The position numbers were made by a program, and so were the translations under genes. Shown here piece after piece: positions 52,517 to 62,400 of a stretch of DNA of 64,000 nt. The stretch is taken from contig OZ246977.1 in assembly GCA_965232465.1 (NCBI GenBank), positions 2,046,001-2,110,000 of the forward strand, in the 5' to 3' direction. Source of the DNA: G965232465 sp965232465. GTDB taxonomy: Bacteria > Pseudomonadota > Alphaproteobacteria > JAQWUY01. Each line of letters opens with the position of its first letter. Position 1 is the stretch's first letter. Under the pieces are notes generated by a model. It was not told where the DNA came from. It made no database searches and was given only the letters and a program-made list of their open reading frames with translations.

Positions 52517-53773
52517 TTATATAATGCTGTCAACTACCTGTGCCAACAGCAGCAGGTCTTCGTCTTGGTTTTGTAATCCATCCAACATGAAGCCCGCAGG
52601 CAAGTTATTTTTGCCCTGTCCCATCGGCAACGACACGGATGGTACGCCCACATTGCTTGCCATATCTGTATTGCGAATAACCGTTGGAAAGGTGGGGACT
52701 GTTTCCCCTTGTACAGTTATGGTTTCATCTTCGCCAATTTTTGGGGCAAGAACAGGTACAGTGGGCCATGCAATGGCATGTAATTGATTATCCGCCATAA
52801 AATGTGCATATGTGCGTTCCAACTCAGGTACCAAAACCTGTAAACTGGAATCGTAAGCTTGTTTTGAAATTGCCCCTTCACCGCTATGGGCTATTAATAT
52901 ACCCTTTACATCGGGACTGGTAACCTGTTCAATAAGGGTATCTAATGTAACACCCGAAGACCCTTGTTTAAGCCACGCTGTTAATGCTGGGTACACTTCA
53001 TATAAGGATACGGGGAAACTGGTTTGTGCCACCAATTCTTGTATTTTTTGCAACGATACAGACACCAATGTAACGCCTGCATTTTCCAATTTATATAAGG
53101 CATTTTTATACAGAGACTGCACATCCGCATCCATAATACCCAAGCTGTCCGCATCTGGTACGCCCAATCTTATATCAGACAGGGCAGGTTGCGACACATT
53201 ATCATAGGCTTTGGGTTTGTTCGCCATAATCGCATCCATGTTACACATATCGGATACATTTTGTGTCATGGGACCGGCGGTGTCCCGTGTGGAAGATATG
53301 GGGACAATACCATCGGATGGGTACCGCCCTGTGCTTGGGCGAAAACCATAAATACCACAAAACGCCGCAGGAATACGGGTCGATCCGCCGGTGTCTGTAC
53401 CCACGCCCGCCCGTATATCATTTAAGGCAATGGCAACGGCGGTGCCGCCACTGCTCCCCCCAGAAACATGGGCGGTGTCATAGGGATTTTTTACCGCCCC
53501 CGCATGGGCATTATTACTGGTAATTCCAAAACACAATTCATGCAGATTGTTTTTCCCCCCTATTTTAAAGCCCGCATTACGCAAGCGGGCAATAACCGTT
53601 GCATCACGGTTCCCCCTATACCCTTGTAACGCTTTTGTACCAGCAGTAGTCGGGAAATCGATAGTTTCGATACAATCCTTTACGCCGATAACAAGTGCAT
53701 CGTTATTTTGGGCATATGTGCCTAATATGATATTATCTTGTGTAATCCATTGGTTGTGTGTATTATTGCTCAT
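52517..53773 (-). CDS. Amidase-signature enzyme
   Basis: 418 residues from ATG 53773, preceded by AAGGAG. Ser-cisSer-Lys triad: GVKDCIETIDFPTTAGTKAL for the lysine, VSGGSSGGTAVA for the cis-serine and GVGTDTGGSTRIPAAFCGIY for the nucleophile region. Hydrolyses amide bonds; relatives include allophanate hydrolase (AtzF), indoleacetamide hydrolase and others. It follows the ABC importer by 16 bp, so its substrate is probably brought in by that importer. That suggests an amide or urea derivative used as nitrogen source. Confidence 0.85.
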   Translation of the reverse strand: MSNNTHNQWITQDNIILGTYAQNNDALVIGVKDCIETIDFPTTAGTKALQGYRGNRDATVIARLRNAGFKIGGKNNLHELCFGITSNNAHAGAVKNPYDTAHVSGGSSGGTAVAIALNDIRAGVGTDTGGSTRIPAAFCGIYGFRPSTGRYPSDGIVPISSTRDTAGPMTQNVSDMCNMDAIMANKPKAYDNVSQPALSDIRLGVPDADSLGIMDADVQSLYKNALYKLENAGVTLVSVSLQKIQELVAQTSFPVSLYEVYPALTAWLKQGSSGVTLDTLIEQVTSPDVKGILIAHSGEGAISKQAYDSSLQVLVPELERTYAHFMADNQLHAIAWPTVPVLAPKIGEDETITVQGETVPTFPTVIRNTDMASNVGVPSVSLPMGQGKNNLPAGFMLDGLQNQDEDLLLLAQVVDSII

Positions 53774-53789
53774 AGTATTCTCCTTTAAA

Positions 53790-54488
53790 TTATATTTCAA
53801 TATATTTTAATATGTGGTGTTTGTCAAAACAAGATTTGTCCCATTGCTTGATAATTTTGCCGTGATCCATAACCAAAATGCGGGTACTGATTGCCATTGC
53901 CATCGTCACATTTTGCTCTGCCACCAAAATAGTATGGGTCGGATTATCGCATATGTGTTGTTTTAACAGCTCTGAAATCCGTTCAATGTTTTCCTGTTGT
54001 ACCCCCTCAGAGGGTTCATCAAACATAAACAGTTTTGCCGACTGATTTAGGGTTCTGATAAAAGATAAGATTTTGCGTTCCCCCCCACTTAAAACACCTG
54101 CTTCCACTTCCCACCGTTCTTTAATGCGGGGAAAAGTGTCAAAAAATACCTGCTTTACACCTTGGTATTGGGTACCGATGTCTAAGTTATCCCCCACAGT
54201 CAGACTGGAAAAAACATTGGTATCTTGTGCCGACCACGCCATACCATATTTTTGCCGCTTAATATCGCTACATGCGGACACATCCCTATCTTTAAATATA
54301 ATCTGTCCGCCCAATAAAGGGATATTACCAAATAAAGTTTTTAACAAAGTGGTTTTTCCCACCCCATTGCGTCCAATAATTGATACGATTTCTGATTCAT
54401 ATAAATCGAGATATAAATTGCGAATAACAGCTGTTTCTTGGTATCCAGACATCACATCAGCACAGTGTAATACAATATTTTTATCCAT
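53790..54488 (-). CDS. ABC transporter ATPase, LivF/UrtE type
   Basis: 232 residues. Walker A IGRNGVGKTTLLKTLFG, signature LSGGERKILSFIRTL, Walker B LFMFDEPSEGV, H-loop substitute VAEQNV (Q-N instead of H-D, as normal in LivF and UrtE). Energises import of branched-chain amino acids, urea or amides. The start overlaps the stop of the fused permease-ATPase by one base. Part of this gene (54039-54067) reappears at 58536-58564. Confidence 0.9.
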   Translation of the reverse strand: MDKNIVLHCADVMSGYQETAVIRNLYLDLYESEIVSIIGRNGVGKTTLLKTLFGNIPLLGGQIIFKDRDVSACSDIKRQKYGMAWSAQDTNVFSSLTVGDNLDIGTQYQGVKQVFFDTFPRIKERWEVEAGVLSGGERKILSFIRTLNQSAKLFMFDEPSEGVQQENIERISELLKQHICDNPTHTILVAEQNVTMAMAISTRILVMDHGKIIKQWDKSCFDKHHILKYIEI

Positions 54489-56251
54489 TATTTATGCCCC
54501 CCACGATATACTTCTTGTACCATCTTATTATTACGGATTTCGGTTAAAGTCCCTTCGGCTAATAAACTTCCATTGACCATCACAACAACTTTATCCGCCA
54601 GCTTATCAACAACTGTCATATCGTGTTCAACTATCAAAAAACCCGTCTGATAGCTTTTGTGCCACGCCCGAATTAAATCAATAACCAAATTTGTTTCAGC
54701 CACCCCCAAGCCTGCACAGGGTTCATCAAGCATAATAAAATCAGGTTTAGAGATAAACATTAGTATCAGTTCAAGTATCTGTTTTTGCCCTTGCGATAAT
54801 ACCCCTGCATACATGTGCAGATCTTTCAAAATATGCAAAGCGGGCTTAAAATCCGCTATTGCCTGCCAAGGGGCGTGTTGCAATAAACGATAATCCAACC
54901 ACTGCATATATCGCAATTGTGATTTCCAAAATGCCATATTTATATTTTCCGCAACTGTCAAAGATGTAAATATAGTAGGGTTTTGAAATTTACGACCAAT
55001 ACCCTTATGAATCATGCCCCATATGGGCTTATTGTCCAGTCTGTGATCCCCATATTGTATAGATCCTCTTTTTACAGGCAAATTCCCCGTAATAGCGTTA
55101 ACCAATGAGGTTTTTCCCGCCCCATTCGGTCCCAATACACAGGTAATTTCCCCTGAATAAAGTGTAGTGGACATACCTTCGAGTATCCGCACTGCCCCCA
55201 TTTGCACATCCACATCCGTAACTTTTAAATCTTGGGATTGTGCCTGTTGGTTTAAATACGCAATATATTTGGGGGGGTGCGGATGTGCCATTTGCTGCGG
55301 TTTTAACCGACTGGGAAATATGAATGATACCGCTTGGCAGATACCATTAGGGAAGTATAATACCACCAAAATAAAACCTGTTGCCACCAACAGTTCCCAC
55401 CATGGGATTTCGTTGCGTAAACTTTGACTTGCCATACCGACAACAACCGCCCCAATAATCGGTCCGACCACAGATGCCCGACCACCAATCGCCACCCAAA
55501 TAAGTACTTCAGTAGCAAACACAAAACCCGCAACTTGGGGGGTAATAATACCTTGATGCAGGGCAAAAATGCCCCCTGCCACACCAGCTAAAAATGCCGA
55601 TATAGCAAACGATAGCCCTTTTAGCACATGTGTTTTATATCCCAAAAATAACAATCGTTTTTCATCGTCTTGAATGGCACTGAATATAAGTCCCAAGGGG
55701 GTTTTTTCCAAATATTTTAATGCCATAACCAATACGGATATACATCCCAAAACACCCACATAAAAGTACACCGAAAAACTGTCAATCCCCTGTATAGGTA
55801 CCATCACAAGACCGTTAAATCCGCCTGTAACCGCCGTCCATGACAATGCCACTTGTCCTGCCAATACAGCAAGGGCAAGGGTTATCATGGAAAAATTAGG
55901 GGATTGCCCAATCTGTGACATAAAAATCATTACTGCGATAATAAATGCCAACAAGGCAACCACCAATCCCCAAAATATCAACAAAGGAATAATTGCCCAT
56001 ATACTATTTATGGCAAACGCATTCAAAGTAATTGCCACCCCATACGCACTAATGGCAAAAAATATGGATTGCCCCAAGGGCAAAATTCCCGTACGCCCCC
56101 AACACAGATAAATACCCAATCCTGCAATGGCATATATAACAAACAATGCCATTTGATAAATTTCAAATCCTTCTAGGACAAATACAGATGTAAATAACAG
56201 CCCTAATACAACCGTTTCGATACGCCATAAATGGGATACAGATACACGCAT
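54488..56251 (-). CDS. ABC permease-ATPase fusion, LivM-LivG (UrtC-UrtD) type
   Basis: 587 residues from MRVSVSHLWRIETVVLGLLF, with AAGGGGG before it. Residues 1-310 form a LivM-type permease (YLCWGRTGILPLGQSIFFAI; FVFATEVLIWVAIGGRASVV). After a linker near 310-345, residues 345-587 form a LivG-type ATPase with GPNGAGKTSLVNAITG, the signature LSQGQKQILELILMF, FIMLDEPCAGLG and LIVEHDM. The two are usually separate genes, so the fusion is notable. It works with LivH, LivF and the binding protein. Confidence 0.9.
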   Translation of the reverse strand: MRVSVSHLWRIETVVLGLLFTSVFVLEGFEIYQMALFVIYAIAGLGIYLCWGRTGILPLGQSIFFAISAYGVAITLNAFAINSIWAIIPLLIFWGLVVALLAFIIAVMIFMSQIGQSPNFSMITLALAVLAGQVALSWTAVTGGFNGLVMVPIQGIDSFSVYFYVGVLGCISVLVMALKYLEKTPLGLIFSAIQDDEKRLLFLGYKTHVLKGLSFAISAFLAGVAGGIFALHQGIITPQVAGFVFATEVLIWVAIGGRASVVGPIIGAVVVGMASQSLRNEIPWWELLVATGFILVVLYFPNGICQAVSFIFPSRLKPQQMAHPHPPKYIAYLNQQAQSQDLKVTDVDVQMGAVRILEGMSTTLYSGEITCVLGPNGAGKTSLVNAITGNLPVKRGSIQYGDHRLDNKPIWGMIHKGIGRKFQNPTIFTSLTVAENINMAFWKSQLRYMQWLDYRLLQHAPWQAIADFKPALHILKDLHMYAGVLSQGQKQILELILMFISKPDFIMLDEPCAGLGVAETNLVIDLIRAWHKSYQTGFLIVEHDMTVVDKLADKVVVMVNGSLLAEGTLTEIRNNKMVQEVYRGGHK

Positions 56252-56261
56252 TTTGTCCCCC

Positions 56262-57098
56262 TTATTTGCCTGACAACCCACGGGGACGACGCCATAAAAT
56301 AAATACAGCCAACATTAACAAAATAACATAACCGCTTGTTTGATCAATCAACCATGAACTAACACTGTTGACAGTCCCAGCAACACCCCCGCCAAATACT
56401 AAGCCTGTAAAACTGCCTAGCCCCCCAATTACTAATGTGATAAACGACATGACCAAATAGTCTAATCCCAAAGTAGGATCCACACGGATATATGATGCCA
56501 GCAACACCCCCGATAAAGATGCCATACCACACCCACCAACAAATACCACAGTTGCCAAGCGACTGGTATTTACACCACAAGCACGGGCAAGATCTGGATT
56601 GTCGACCATTGCTTTGACCAATTTTGCATGGGAAGAACGATTATACCACCAAAAAAATATCACTGCAAATACAACTACAATGCCCATCACCAACAATCGT
56701 CCATCAGGATATATGGCACCAAATATATCTGTGCTACCGGTAATAGGGGCGGGTACATTGCGATATTGTTTGCCAAATATAAGTTCAATAACCTCCCTTA
56801 ACAACAGGCTAATACCCCAAGTTGCCAACAACGAATCAAAGGGGCGACTGTAAAATCGCCAAATAATCAATCGCTCAGTTACAAACCCAATAATGCCCGC
56901 ACTTAACACAGCAATCACAGGGGCAACAACAAAAGGCATGCCAAACAGGTTGGTAACAACAACGCTATACGCACCAATAGTGATAAATTCCCCATGTGCC
57001 ATATTAATAATCCGCAATTGCCCAAAAATAATAGCTAATGGAAACGCAGTCATTACAATGACACAAATCATCCATAAAGTGTTAAGCAGTACTATCAT
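56262..57098 (-). CDS. ABC transporter permease, LivH/UrtB type
   Basis: 278 residues from ATG 57098 (ATG 57104 adds two). Hydrophobic throughout with GQLRIINMAHGEFITIGAYS and GAFTGLVFGGGVAG-like LGSFTGLVFGGGVAGTVNSV. The EAA-like region RVDPTLGLDYLVMSFITLVI is present. First permease of the operon, 50 bp after the binding protein stop and 10 bp before the fusion gene start. Confidence 0.9.
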   Translation of the reverse strand: MIVLLNTLWMICVIVMTAFPLAIIFGQLRIINMAHGEFITIGAYSVVVTNLFGMPFVVAPVIAVLSAGIIGFVTERLIIWRFYSRPFDSLLATWGISLLLREVIELIFGKQYRNVPAPITGSTDIFGAIYPDGRLLVMGIVVVFAVIFFWWYNRSSHAKLVKAMVDNPDLARACGVNTSRLATVVFVGGCGMASLSGVLLASYIRVDPTLGLDYLVMSFITLVIGGLGSFTGLVFGGGVAGTVNSVSSWLIDQTSGYVILLMLAVFILWRRPRGLSGK

Positions 57099-57148
57099 AC
57101 ACAACCTGCCCGTATAATGCCAAGTAAGATATAGGGTTTATACCCCCA

Positions 57149-58315
57149 TTATACAGAGCACATAGCCCCGGAATCCACCGTATCAAAACTGGTCATAACC
57201 TTAAATGCACCCTTTTGTGCTTCCGCCAAATAAATCGATTGATCCACATGACGATTGTGCATTACACTGCTACCCCGTGGACCGACGAACATGGTGCCTT
57301 CGGCATTTGCCATAAATGCGGGCGTGCTAACACTGCCGGATTTTTCCGCCAACGCACTTAACAACAAAATACCCTCGTACACAGATTCGCCCAATGCGTT
57401 TAATGGTGCCGCATCCGCCCCAAATTTAGCATTATATTGCATAACAAAAGCGTTATTCGATGGGGTGCTTATACTGGCAAAGTATCCTGCGGATGCCCAT
57501 AACCCATTGGAATTCGCCGCCCCAATACCCATTAAGGTATTTTCTTCAATTAAAGTTCCCAAGCGGATGGCTTGTTTATCCAACCCCATTTGTGCAAAAG
57601 CAATATTAAAGCCAACGGAAGCACCGCCCACCAAGGTTATCAATACGGCATCGGCACCACTTGCCCTGATTTTTTGCAACGACGCATCAAAATTTGCCAC
57701 TTCGAACGACAGGTATTCTTCACCCACCACGGAACCGCCTGTGGATGCAATATATTGCTTAGCTGCAACATTTGTATTACGGGGCCAGCTATAATCATTG
57801 CCGATTAAATACCATTTTTTCACAGATTTTTTTCTTGCCAAGTATGGAATAACCGGCTTGAGTTGTTGGGCGGGCGTTTCACCAACAACAAACATACCAT
57901 TACCACATTCCCCACCTTCATATACAGGGGTATAAATATAAGGCACTCTGCCCCGTAAAGCTCCAGCAATCGCACTGCGAACCGCACTATCATTCATGCC
58001 AACCAACGCTTCCACACGGTCAGACGCCACCAATTTTAAAGCAGTATTAACAGCTTCGGCTGGGGGTGTACCCACATCGGCAAACACAGGTTCAACTGTC
58101 CGCCTTAATATACCCCCGTTTGCATTTAATTCATCAATCGCCAATACTGCACAGTTACGGCAAGACGGTCCGAATAATCCCGCCGGTCCGCTATCGGGCA
58201 CCATAACACCGATTTTTAAAACAGATTTACCAAACGCAGGCATGCCCACCAAAGCACTTGATGCCACCATACCCGCCAACATATGACGACGAGTTAATTT
58301 TATGTTTTTTGTCAT
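57149..58315 (-). CDS. ABC transporter substrate-binding protein, urea/amide type, with Tat signal
   Basis: 388 residues from MTKNIKLTRRHMLAGMVASS; AAGGAAA precedes ATG 58315, and an upstream start at 58363 would bury the signal. TRRHML is a twin-arginine signal, so it is exported folded. Periplasmic type 1 fold: KIGVMVPDSGPAGLFGPSCR, VFADVGTPPAEAVNTALKLV, the central segment WYLIGNDYSWPRNTNVAAKQ and the end region with MHNRHVDQSIYLAEAQKG. The WYLIGNDYSWPR-type segment points to the UrtA/FmdD/AmiC group that binds urea or short amides. It begins the operon. Confidence 0.85.
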   Translation of the reverse strand: MTKNIKLTRRHMLAGMVASSALVGMPAFGKSVLKIGVMVPDSGPAGLFGPSCRNCAVLAIDELNANGGILRRTVEPVFADVGTPPAEAVNTALKLVASDRVEALVGMNDSAVRSAIAGALRGRVPYIYTPVYEGGECGNGMFVVGETPAQQLKPVIPYLARKKSVKKWYLIGNDYSWPRNTNVAAKQYIASTGGSVVGEEYLSFEVANFDASLQKIRASGADAVLITLVGGASVGFNIAFAQMGLDKQAIRLGTLIEENTLMGIGAANSNGLWASAGYFASISTPSNNAFVMQYNAKFGADAAPLNALGESVYEGILLLSALAEKSGSVSTPAFMANAEGTMFVGPRGSSVMHNRHVDQSIYLAEAQKGAFKVMTSFDTVDSGAMCSV

Positions 58316-58636
58316 AATTTTTCCTTTCAAAATGTAATAATTGTTGCACATATACATGCTCATTGTTACATAACATAAAATGACACAAATTAAAAGATAT
58401 TTTTTATAAAAATATAATATTTTTTATAATCATACTTTTAACTCATTGATAAAAATAAGGAAATAATTACCTTTTCTCTCCCATTTTTTGTTATTGATTA
58501 TATTTTTTTACCATATTGCGGATTATTGCATTTGTCGACTGATTTAGGCTTCTGATAAAAGATACGACGAAAATACTTTAATGGCACGACTCAGGATACA
58601 GATGGGGTACAGATGATACACAGCATCTTATCATAT
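58316..58636. other. 321-bp gap between ABC operon and the phosphorothioation operon
   Basis: AT-rich, with no gene that I can support. It must hold the leftward promoter of the ABC operon, but no clear -35/-10 pair stands out. At 58536-58564 it has a 29-base near copy of part of the LivF gene, which marks an old rearrangement. Confidence 0.55.
58536..58564 (-). repeat. Fragment matching the LivF gene
   Basis: 28 of 29 bases agree with 54039-54067 (CGACTGATTTAGG, one change, TTCTGATAAAAGATA). In the LivF gene this stretch codes for SFIRTLNQS; here the same frame reads SFIRSLNQS. It seems to be a leftover of a duplicated LivF-like gene at the junction with the defence operon. Confidence 0.5.
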
Positions 58637-59470
58637 TTACTTATGACAAGTAATACATACCTTTGATGTGCCATATAGTTCATCTATGTCTATTGGAGTG
58701 CTATCTGGTCTTAGGGCATTTTTTAAACGGCGTTTTTTTGCTCTTTCCATGCGTCTTTTGTAATCGGCTTTTATTTGGGTTACCCGTTCGGGTTTTGATA
58801 AGTCTTCTAGGGATTCACTTTGTGACCATGTGAAGGGGGTGCCTCCGTCAATGGCGGTTTTTTCATAGGATTTGGCTTCTTCAAAGGCTTCTGGATGTTT
58901 TTCCATTAAGTGTACCCACTCTATTTTGCGTTGGAAAAAACAGAAAGTACAGCCACTTCTTGATCGCCATTCGTAGTATTTTGGTAAGCCCAGTCCTGAA
59001 TATTCTAAAATTGCCATTACACCATTTTTGTCGATGGCGTCGTCCCTGAATGGTAATTTAATCTTTAAATTTTCATCCCTTGATTGATATCCTTCACGGT
59101 ATTCTTCATCACTGCGAATTGCCACATAAGAATAGACTGTATAGCCATCCTCTAAAAAGCCTTTAACCCATCGTTCAAAAGGTTGTAACTTCATACGAAT
59201 AGTACACCAGCGGGCTTGTGCTGAAGGTAAAAAGTTATTGTGTTGTTCGAGCCAAAAGTCAAATCCACGGGCGGGGTTTAATCGTACAATGGGTCTGCCT
59301 AAGTATCCTTCTAGCATGGCAAGGTAAGAATATACTTCGGGCAATTCTTTACCTGTATCGGTGAAGAAATATTCTATATTTAAATCTGGGTAAGTATCCC
59401 GCATGTACACAGCTAAGGCAGAGGAATCTTTTCCACCCGATAAGCCTAATACATGTTTTTCTTTAGCCAT
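58637..59470 (-). CDS. sspD: PAPS reductase-like ATP pyrophosphatase SspD (DndC-like)
   Basis: 277 residues. Begins MAKEKHVLGLSGGKDSSALA with the PP-loop SGGKDS at 11-16, then YFFTDTGKELPEV, RWCTIRMKLQPFE, and SGCTFCFFQRKIEWVHLMEK, and ends KVCITCHK. The repeated cysteines could hold an iron-sulfur centre or relay persulfide. In the Ssp system SspD activates DNA for sulfur insertion, using sulfur from SspA. One base separates it from the ATPase gene. It is the last gene of the leftward operon. DndC of the double-strand system is the alternative family, but the DUF4007 partner favours Ssp. Confidence 0.8.
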   Translation of the reverse strand: MAKEKHVLGLSGGKDSSALAVYMRDTYPDLNIEYFFTDTGKELPEVYSYLAMLEGYLGRPIVRLNPARGFDFWLEQHNNFLPSAQARWCTIRMKLQPFERWVKGFLEDGYTVYSYVAIRSDEEYREGYQSRDENLKIKLPFRDDAIDKNGVMAILEYSGLGLPKYYEWRSRSGCTFCFFQRKIEWVHLMEKHPEAFEEAKSYEKTAIDGGTPFTWSQSESLEDLSKPERVTQIKADYKRRMERAKKRRLKNALRPDSTPIDIDELYGTSKVCITCHK

Positions 59471-59471
59471 C

Positions 59472-62400
59472 TTATTTATCTTTTACCTGTTTTTTTAATG
59501 CTTCTGCTAAAATTGAGATAGCTCTGTCTTTATCTACATTCTTTAAAATACTACAAATTTTATCTGTCAATTTAATATTTTGAGTGTTATGAATTAAATC
59601 GGTCAAATCATGTTCGGTTGCAAATCTGTCTTTTCCCGAACCTATCATAACCGAAATTGCCACCCGTGATGCCTGCTGTTTTGTTTTCACATAAGTATAT
59701 AACTCCGCTTTTCTAAAAGCATTACACAATTCCGCAAGATTTAATTTTACTCTTTCAAAGTCCATGTCTATCCAATCATTTGTTGCCCCAACTGCAACTA
59801 AACCAGTGATGCCTTCAAGACACTGTCTTTCTATGCCCCCTTGTTTGTCCATTTGTATTTCTTTAAGGCGACGGGCAAAAGCAGGAACAAGTAAATCTGA
59901 ATTGTCATTACTTTCTTGTTTGTTTATCTTAACAATTCCGCCGACTCTTAGCTGACTGACCTTTGTTGCCCGCTCATGTATTTTTTCGAGCGTTTCTAGG
60001 GTGAGTAGTCCTACTTGCAACTCATCCAATAACAATTGCCCGATTTCTTTTAAACGATCCGGATAAAATTGTTGGATTTCCATAAAGGTATCCTCAAACG
60101 CATCCGCTGTATCGTCCATATGATTACATATATTGGGGATATCGTCAAATAATAATTTATTCGGATCATTGGCACTTTTTATAGCATCTCTCAGACTGAT
60201 TGCTTTTTTCGATAACATTTTTGTACGAAGTGTCCATTTGTTCAGACCTTCGAAAATCTTTACAATCGCCCTTGCTGTATCCAAAGGATTTTTCAAAGCA
60301 TAGCCCATATTTGGATATATAATATTTATTTTTTTATTGATGGATTTTATAAAATCTGTGTTTTCTTGCGTAATATGAATCCACCGTATGGAAATTTTGG
60401 ATGAAGTTTTTATCAAATATTCAATAAATAAATCGTCGACAAAAGGTCTGTATATGCCTTCTATGTATGTGGTTACCATGCTCTCACGGGTTTTTAAATA
60501 CAAGGTTAACAAGATATTTACCATGCCTTTTTTAACACCTAGGGGATGGGATTGCCACAACTGTATAATTTCTGAAATATGTACATGTTCGATTTGTTGT
60601 TGTAAGTATAAATCTGTTTTATGCCATAAGTTTTGTAGTTTATATGTATTATCAGGCTCCAAAAACTCCCAAAAATCATCGCCTGTGTCTTTATATATTC
60701 CTGTGTTTTCTAGAAAAATTTTGTACAAACCCATTTCTGCTGGAAAACCCTTAAACCCTAATTGCTGTTCACCTTCTTTTAGTATCATAGCCTTAATTAA
60801 ATTATTCGACGCTGTATTCGCACTGGCAGAGGGTTTGTCCCGGTTCATAAGTTCGCTTTTTATCCGTAATGCATCTGGATATATGTCCGTATCTATAATA
60901 TCCGATATAACCGTGTTTAATATGGATATCGTTTTCTTTTTATGCGTTTTTTTAGTCCACTCACTACCATTATGCCATACATAATACCAGTTCGTTGAGA
61001 TATGCAAGTTTTGCTGAATAGCATTGTTTAATGCTGTATTGGCATGGGTGATACGATCGTTTATTTCCCGCCTTGCCACCGCATCACCGCCTAAATCGGT
61101 TTTGTTATCCAGTATCCATTCGCAATATTTTAAGTCTTTTGTGCAATCAATAATATCTTGGGCATTATCGGCAAATGTAAACAAAATAGGATGGGATATT
61201 TTGGCTTTTTCCAAATTTGCACAAATATTTTTTTGCGTTGCTTTGCCCAGTAAAATAATCAAACATCCGTCCGCCCCCTTCGATAGGGCATGAGCAGTTG
61301 CATCTGCACATTGATCAGGTGTCATGATTTTAATATCAAACCATCGCAACGCCCCTGTGGTATGATAATGCTTTTTGGCTATGATAGGGCGAAGATTCAT
61401 TGCTTGGGTAGTTTTTGTCGGGTCAATATCTTGTATTTTTAATTGTGCATCGGTTAATGCAACTTCCATATCAAAATCGCTACCTTCGTATAACGCATAT
61501 AGGCTTTGATACTTTTTAAATATGAGTATAGACCACTGCGTTAGATCTTGTAATACGGATTGTAATATATCTATATGCACAACCGTTTTTAAACTATCCA
61601 TATGGGCTTTTAGCCCTGATTGTCCCATAAACATATCCAGTAAAATAATAGTTTTTAATACCTGTACATGATAGATATCGCCCCCTTGTTTTTCACAGCG
61701 ATTAAGGGATTCTAATCCCATAGCCCAACGGCTGGCATCCGCCGATGTCATAATAGATGGCTCTAAGTTAAAACGGATATAATCGTATAGTTTATCGGGA
61801 GTGTATAAAAATTCTGTATTATATTCGGTGGTTTGGATAAATTCTTTAAATCCCCCTGTTTCTGCGGATGTAAGAAATGCAAATATACTGCGTTGGTTTT
61901 GCCCAAAACGCCGTTTAGACAAAGGACCTAATAAGCATGTGGTAATCGGATGCAAGGGGAAAGTTTGCGATAAATTTGCGTGAATATGCGATTGTACACC
62001 CTGCTTATTGTCAGCAATCAGTTTCGATATATATTTAGAAGTATGTGTATACGATGTGGGGGTTTTGGGGGCGTTTATGGCTTTGGTAATAAGGGCAATC
62101 TGCTCTTCACCAGCCACATTGATGGCAAGGTCAATAAATCGTCCTTGTATTTTATTCCACTCGTTGCGGGTATTAGAATTTAGCGACCGCCCATATGCGT
62201 TAAACGATTGGTGTAATATGCCCACAATAATAATTTTACCATTACTGCGATTGGCAAGTTCCGCCAGTTGCTGAAAAATATGAATATCCCCATTGTTACG
62301 AATAGCAGAATCCAAAAACTTACCCATTTCATCAATGACCAGTACAACACCATCATTACGCTTTGATATACGATTTATGGCATCACAGATACTTTGTGAA

